NCBI RefSeq assembly: GCF_002382885.1
Contig: NZ_NWVL01000029.1
Coordinates: forward strand, 1-64,000
Direction of reading: 5' to 3'
Source of the DNA: Streptomyces sp. WZ.A104
GTDB taxonomy: Bacteria; Actinomycetota; Actinomycetes; Streptomycetales; Streptomycetaceae
DNA: 64,000 nt
Shown in pieces: positions 60,512-64,000 of the stretch. Both the position numbers and the translations under genes were made by a program. A model generated the notes under the pieces. It was given only the letters and a program-made list of their open reading frames with translations, was not told the DNA's origin and ran no database searches. Every line of letters begins with the position of its first letter. Positions within the stretch are counted from its first letter, which is position 1.

Positions 60512-61150
60512 ATGAGTACGGCGGAGGAGACGAGCGGCGAGGACGCCCCGTGGGGCGAGGTCACTCCCGAGGCGGCCAGGCGGCTCCTCGTCGCCGCCGT
60601 GGACGCCTTCGCCGAGCGCGGGTACCACGCGACCACCACCCGTGACATCGCCGGGCGGGCCGGGATGAGCCCCGCTGCCCTCTACATCCACTACAAGACC
60701 AAGGAAGAGCTGCTCCACCGGATCAGCAAGATCGGCCACGAACGGGCGCTGTATGTCCTGGAGGCCGAGGCGGACCGGGACGGCACCGCCGCCGAGCGGC
60801 TCGCCGGGGCCGCCCGCTCCTTCGTCCGCTGGCACGCCGAGCGGCACACCACCGCCCGGGTCGTGCAGTACGAGCTCGACGCCCTCGGCGACGAGCACCG
60901 TACGGAGATCGTCGCGCTGCGCCGCAAGAGCGACGCGGTGGTGCGCCGGATCATCAGCGAGGGTGTGCGGGACGGTGAGTTCGACGTCCCGGACATTCCC
61001 GGCACCACGCTCGCGGTGCTGTCCCTCTGCATCGATGTGGCCCGCTGGTTCAACGCCCAGGGCAGCCGCACGCCCGACGAGGTCGGCGAGCTGTACGCCG
61101 GCCTCGTCCTGCGGATGGTCGGAGCCCGTACGGCCCCGGACCGCAGGTAG
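60512..61150 (+). CDS. TetR regulator (FadR/KstR2-like)
   Basis: A 212-residue regulator. HTH near residues 25-70: RRLLVAAVDAFAERGYHATTTRDIAGRAGMSPAALYIHYKTKEELLHRI, the YIHYKTKEELL end being typical of TetR_N in actinobacterial fatty-acid and sterol regulators. The C-terminal domain (TetR_C_33/KstR2-like) includes ARSFVRWHAERHTTARVVQYEL. A 16-bp palindrome identical to one before the MaoC dehydratase gene lies in its promoter, so it probably represses both itself and maoC. GGAGAGGGG precedes the ATG. Confidence 0.88.
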   Translation: MSTAEETSGEDAPWGEVTPEAARRLLVAAVDAFAERGYHATTTRDIAGRAGMSPAALYIHYKTKEELLHRISKIGHERALYVLEAEADRDGTAAERLAGAARSFVRWHAERHTTARVVQYELDALGDEHRTEIVALRRKSDAVVRRIISEGVRDGEFDVPDIPGTTLAVLSLCIDVARWFNAQGSRTPDEVGELYAGLVLRMVGARTAPDRR

Positions 61151-61210
61151 TCACGGCTCCGGATCGTACGCGGTCTCGGCCCCCGGGCCGCAGGTGTTCA
61201 CGGCCCCGGA

Positions 61211-61672
61211 TCAGAAGTAGTAGCGGGACACCGACTCGGCCACGCAGGCAGGCTTCTCGCTGTCCTCGCGCTCGACCGTGACGACGGCCGTGACCTGCAC
61301 GCCGCCGCCCACCTCCTCGACGCTCCGGAGCACCGCCGTGGCCCGCAGCCGGGAGCCCACCGGGACGGTCGAGGGGAAACGGACCTTGTTCGTCCCGTAG
61401 TTGATGCCCATCTTCATGCCCTCGACCCGCATCACCTGCGGCACCAGCGCGGGCAGCAGCGACAGCGTCAGATAGCCGTGCGCGATCGTCGTGCCGAAGG
61501 GTCCTTCCTTCGCGCGCTCCGGGTCCACATGGATCCACTGGTGGTCGCCGGTCGCCTCGGCGAACTGGTCGATCCTCTTCTGCTCGATCTCCAGCCAGTC
61601 GCTGTGTCCCAGCTGCTCGCCCACTCCGTCCCGCAGCTCCTGTGCGGACGTGAAGATCTTCGGCTCTGCCAT
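61211..61672 (-). CDS. MaoC-like (R)-enoyl-CoA hydratase
   Basis: A 153-residue hot-dog-fold hydratase. The catalytic Asp and His are in FAEATGDHQWIHVDPERA, and GTTIAHGYLTLSLLP completes the MaoC/NodN pattern. The function inferred from family is hydration of 2-enoyl-CoA in fatty acid breakdown. The ATG beginning MAEPKIF was chosen, and longer starts run through the operator. It is the minus-strand neighbour of soxR, with a TetR operator at its own promoter. Confidence 0.9.
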   Translation of the reverse strand: MAEPKIFTSAQELRDGVGEQLGHSDWLEIEQKRIDQFAEATGDHQWIHVDPERAKEGPFGTTIAHGYLTLSLLPALVPQVMRVEGMKMGINYGTNKVRFPSTVPVGSRLRATAVLRSVEEVGGGVQVTAVVTVEREDSEKPACVAESVSRYYF

Positions 61673-61719
61673 GTTCCCGGTCCCTGCCTTCCGGCTCGCC
61701 GCACCCTCCGGCGCGATGT

Positions 61720-61735
61720 CTAAGCGCTTGCTCAG
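61720..61735. promoter_or_regulatory. Putative TetR operator (before MaoC gene)
   Basis: CTAAGCGCTTGCTCAG, identical to the site before the TetR gene at 60512. It lies 47 bases upstream of the MaoC start, and 50 bases from the divergent soxR start. Confidence 0.72.
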
Positions 61736-61785
61736 CATCATGGTGCGGCGCGTTCCTGTCAACGACATGGCAGTAGGTTTGAGGA

Positions 61786-62253
61786 GTGCCCCAGATCCCA
61801 CAGACACTCCACGAACTCTCGGTCGGCCAGCTCTCGGCGCGCAGCGGGGCCGCTGTCTCGGCCCTGCACTTCTACGAGGCCAAGGGCCTGATCAGCAGCC
61901 GTCGCACCAGCGGCAACCAGCGCCGCTACTCCCGCGACGCGCTGCGCCGGGTCGCCTTCGTGCGGGCGGCACAACGCGTCGGCATCCCGCTGGCCACGAT
62001 CCGGGACGCGCTCGCCGAGCTGCCCGAGGAGCGCACGCCGAACCACGAGGACTGGGCTCGGCTCTCCGAGGTCTGGCGCAAGGAACTCGACGAGCGGATC
62101 GAGCAGTTGCACCGGCTGCGCGACCATCTGACCGACTGCATCGGGTGCGGCTGTCTGTCGCTGGAGACCTGTGTGCTGTCCAACCCCGACGACATCACGG
62201 GTGAGCGGATCACCGGCTCCCGTCTGATGCCGGAGCGCAAGCGTTCCTCGTAG
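61786..62253 (+). CDS. soxR: SoxR redox-sensing MerR-family regulator
   Basis: A 155-residue [2Fe-2S] MerR-type activator. The HTH is LSVGQLSARSGAAVSALHFYEAKGLISSRRTSGNQRRY, then a dimerisation helix. The iron-sulfur site is CIGCGCLSLETC with the four Cys in the SoxR spacing. In Streptomyces SoxR responds to redox-active antibiotics such as actinorhodin. No target gene with the classical box (CCTCAAG...CTTGAGG) was seen next to it. The GTG start has GAGGA just upstream, only 2 bases away; ATGGCAG further up is an alternative. Confidence 0.92.
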   Translation: MPQIPQTLHELSVGQLSARSGAAVSALHFYEAKGLISSRRTSGNQRRYSRDALRRVAFVRAAQRVGIPLATIRDALAELPEERTPNHEDWARLSEVWRKELDERIEQLHRLRDHLTDCIGCGCLSLETCVLSNPDDITGERITGSRLMPERKRSS

Positions 62254-62271
62254 CCACCCCCTGGGTGCTAC
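62250..62271. terminator. Overlapping terminator between soxR and the zinc-ribbon gene
   Basis: GTAGCCACCC / GGGTGCTAC pair with one bulged C and a 3-base loop. The hairpin covers the last codon and stop of soxR and the end of the convergent gene. Confidence 0.6.
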
Positions 62272-62879
62272 GCCGCCGTCGCGGTGGGCTTCCGGTGTCG
62301 CGGCAGCCGGGCCATCGCCAGCGTGCGGTCCGTCAGGGCGGGCCGGGGCACCGCGATCCCGCAGCCCGTGCACACCGGACCCGCCCAGGACTCGCGTCCC
62401 CGTTCCTGCCACTCGATGCCGGTGCCCGCGCAGACCGGGCAGGCGGAGCCGGGTCCGGAACCGAGGGCGGCGATGAGGCGGCGCAGCACCTCGGCCAGCG
62501 GTTCGGTGGGGTGCACCCCGGGGTCGGCGCAGCGGGCCACCCCGTGCCCGCCCCAGGTACGGCGGTGCCAGTCGTCGAACGCGCCTGGCCGCCGCAGCCC
62601 CGCGTGCTTCTCGCGCCGCCGCCGCTCGGCGAACCCCGCCTCGTACGCGAGCCAGACGGCCCGCGCCTCCTCCAGTTCCTCCAGCGCGCTCACCAGGCGC
62701 GCCGGATCGGGTGCCCGGTCCTCGGGATCGATCCCGTGCCGGGCGCACAGATGGTCCCAGGTCGCCCGGTGACCGTACGGGGCGAATCTCTCCAGGCACT
62801 TGCGCAACGAATACCGCCGCAGGGCCAGATCGCCCAGCGGATCGCGGACCTGTCTCGCCAGACTCCGGAAACCGGCCAT
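62268..62879 (-). CDS. Hypothetical protein with C-terminal zinc ribbon
   Basis: A 203-residue protein I cannot name. The N-terminal two thirds are helical (RSLARQVRDPLGDLALRRYSLRKCLERF, PARLVSALEELEEARAVWLAYEAGF). The C-terminal part has two CxxC pairs, SACPVCAGTG and GPVCTGCG, about 22 residues apart, as in a zinc ribbon. GGAGAGTGCC precedes the chosen ATG (MAGFRSL); in-frame ATGs further upstream would add about 76 residues across a region with the next gene's promoter. The role is unknown; nucleic-acid binding is possible. Confidence 0.65.
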   Translation of the reverse strand: MAGFRSLARQVRDPLGDLALRRYSLRKCLERFAPYGHRATWDHLCARHGIDPEDRAPDPARLVSALEELEEARAVWLAYEAGFAERRRREKHAGLRRPGAFDDWHRRTWGGHGVARCADPGVHPTEPLAEVLRRLIAALGSGPGSACPVCAGTGIEWQERGRESWAGPVCTGCGIAVPRPALTDRTLAMARLPRHRKPTATAA

Positions 62880-63105
62880 GGCACTCTCCACCTCCGTCGC
62901 TCGTCCTTGGACGTCAAGGAATGGACGTACGATTGCCCGTTTCGGCTCCGTCGAAAGATGAAACCCGTCCATTGGCTGAGACTCCCCATGTCGGGCGGGG
63001 TGGCGCGGGCGGAAGCGGAACGGCGCGCGGGCAGGTGGTGAGAGGGCGTGCGGCCGCGCCGGAATGCGGTGGCGGCGACCCGGGCGGGTGCGGTTGGGTG
63101 TGCGC

Positions 63106-63588
63106 ATGACAGCGAGTCACCCGCGCCTGGAAAAGGTCACCCCCGATAACGTCATCGCCGCCTGTCGGCTGGAAGTCGCGCCCGAGCAGCGGAAGTTCGT
63201 CTCGCCCGTCGCGCAGTCCCTGGCCGAGGCCTACGTGCACCCCGAGGTCGCCTGGCCCCGGCTGATCTGTGACGGCGAGCGCATCGTGGGCTTCGTGATG
63301 GCCTTCTTCGACGTGTCCTTCGACTACGACGCGGGGGTGCCACACGCCCCGCCGCGCTCCGGGCTCTGGCGGCTCGCCGTCGCCGCGGGGGAGCAGGGCC
63401 GGGGGTACGGGCGGTTCGCGGTGGGCGCGGTGAACGAGGAGATCCGGCGGCGCGGCGGGAGGCGCTCGACCGTGACCTGGCACCCGGGGGAGGGCGGACC
63501 GGAGGAGTTCTACCTCCGGCTCGGCTACCGCAAGCGGGGGCTGACGGAGGACGGCGAGTACCTCGGCGACCTGGACCTCGGTGCCTGA
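63106..63588 (+). CDS. GNAT family N-acetyltransferase
   Basis: A 160-residue acetyltransferase of the spermidine/ribosomal-alanine type. The acetyl-CoA binding segment is LWRLAVAAGEQGRGYGRFAVGAV (Q/R-x-x-G-x-G/A) and the closing motif is EEFYLRLGYRKRG. The N-terminal part VTPDNVIAACRLEVAPEQRKFV is typical of the SpeG/BltD relatives. The acceptor is unknown. The start was taken at the ATG beginning MTASHPR. Confidence 0.9.
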   Translation: MTASHPRLEKVTPDNVIAACRLEVAPEQRKFVSPVAQSLAEAYVHPEVAWPRLICDGERIVGFVMAFFDVSFDYDAGVPHAPPRSGLWRLAVAAGEQGRGYGRFAVGAVNEEIRRRGGRRSTVTWHPGEGGPEEFYLRLGYRKRGLTEDGEYLGDLDLGA

Positions 63589-63620
63589 GAGGCCGCCCGG
63601 CGCCACCCTCTCCGCCCCCG

Positions 63621-64000
63621 CTACCCCCCGTACCGCAGATAGCGTCGCCGCTTCGCCCGGAAGGCCGCCAGGTCCTCCTGCCAGGCGCCCGCCACCGCGT
63701 CGGTGTCCGCGCCCGCGTCGATCATCGTGCGGACCCGGGTGCTGCCGGTGAGCTTGTCGATCCAGCGGTCCGGGCGCCAGGCGAAGCCGCTCCACGTCTC
63801 CCTCGCCGTCACCAGCAGGGCGATGCCGGTGCGGACCGGGTCGAAGACCTCCCGGTCCTGCACGTGCACCTGCACCCCGCCCACCGTCTTCCCCGCGAAC
63901 TTGGAGAACACCGGCGCGAAGTACGCCTCGCGGAAGGCGACGCCCGGCAGCTCCAGCGCGTTCGCGGCGGCCGCCCAGCGGCGGTCGATGCCCTCCGCGC
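63621..64000 (-). CDS. NamZ-like exo-beta-N-acetylmuramidase/DUF1343, 3' part only
   Basis: The C-terminal 126 residues of a larger protein whose start is beyond the window's right edge. The segment GIDRRWAAAANALELPGVAFREAYF, then KFAGKTVGGVQVHVQDREVFDPVRTGIALL and RIDK-like DRWIDKLTGSTRVRTMID, matches the end of DUF1343/NamZ enzymes that remove MurNAc from peptidoglycan fragments. The closing QEDLAAFRAKRRRYLRY is the usual family end. No internal stop is seen up to the edge. A GTG at 63911 could be mistaken for a start. Confidence 0.85.
   Translation of the reverse strand, partial: AEGIDRRWAAAANALELPGVAFREAYFAPVFSKFAGKTVGGVQVHVQDREVFDPVRTGIALLVTARETWSGFAWRPDRWIDKLTGSTRVRTMIDAGADTDAVAGAWQEDLAAFRAKRRRYLRYGG

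Overview
The window is chromosomal DNA of a Streptomyces. The evidence is very high G+C, GTG and TTG starts with clear AGGAGG-type ribosome sites, and families typical of the genus (SepF paralogue, DUF5685, DUF1684, WYL and UTRA regulators, prokaryotic phospholipase A2). The two secreted proteases look like streptogrisin B and streptogrisin D of S. griseus, so a griseus-type species is likely (judged from memory of those proteins, no search run). The gene order (glutaryl-CoA dehydrogenase, SepF-like gene, dnaE2, lipase, GDSL lipase, homogentisate dioxygenase) matches my memory of the S. coelicolor SCO1750 to SCO1700 region, so this appears to be core chromosome with accessory insertions.

Layout. 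0.1-9.4 kb: glycosyltransferase pair, WYL regulator, I78 inhibitor, PAP2 phosphatase, DHA2 efflux pump, glutaryl-CoA dehydrogenase. 9.5-12.4 kb: SepF-like protein, cysteine-tailed DUF5685 protein, DUF1684 protein. 12.6-25.7 kb: two streptogrisin genes flank a SLOG gene, a SLATT gene and an FxSxx-COOH locus (fxsA precursor peptide, fxsB radical SAM maturase, fxsC TIR-like protein, fxsT ParA/TIR/NB-ARC/TPR protein). 25.8-34.7 kb: phospholipase A2, DUF3533 membrane protein, SOS-box-preceded dnaE2 with a catalytically dead ImuB-like partner, lipase, and an LPMO with a sortase signal. 35-41.6 kb: TctA remnant, a methyltransferase-Nudix-VOC fusion, DUF402, GNAT, GntR, an AAA ATPase, a GDSL esterase. 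41.7-49.2 kb: CoA transferase, an orphan type ISP specificity domain, GntR plus homogentisate dioxygenase, TetR, XRE-cupin and a His-rich methyltransferase. 49.4-64 kb: molybdopterin oxidoreductase, CitMHS transporter, aldehyde and alcohol dehydrogenases, PPK2, EamA exporter, TetR/acyl-CoA dehydrogenase, TetR/MaoC, SoxR, and a partial NamZ-like gene at the right edge.

The most interesting part is the fxs locus. A ribosomally made peptide with a radical-SAM maturase is encoded with two TIR-bearing proteins and a STAND-type NTPase, next to a SLOG/SLATT pair of the kind found in nucleotide-signalling conflict systems. fxsC carries a TTA codon, which in Streptomyces would tie it to the developmental tRNA bldA. 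The C-terminal region of FxsB lacks the HExxH motif expected of its fused domain. A second theme is regulatory: a 17-bp palindrome (consensus AACTAGCnnnGCTAGTT) recurs before three catabolic dehydrogenase genes up to 50 kb apart, and a 16-bp site is identical before a TetR gene and a MaoC gene. A third is a set of short tandem duplications at or beside the stop codons of six genes.
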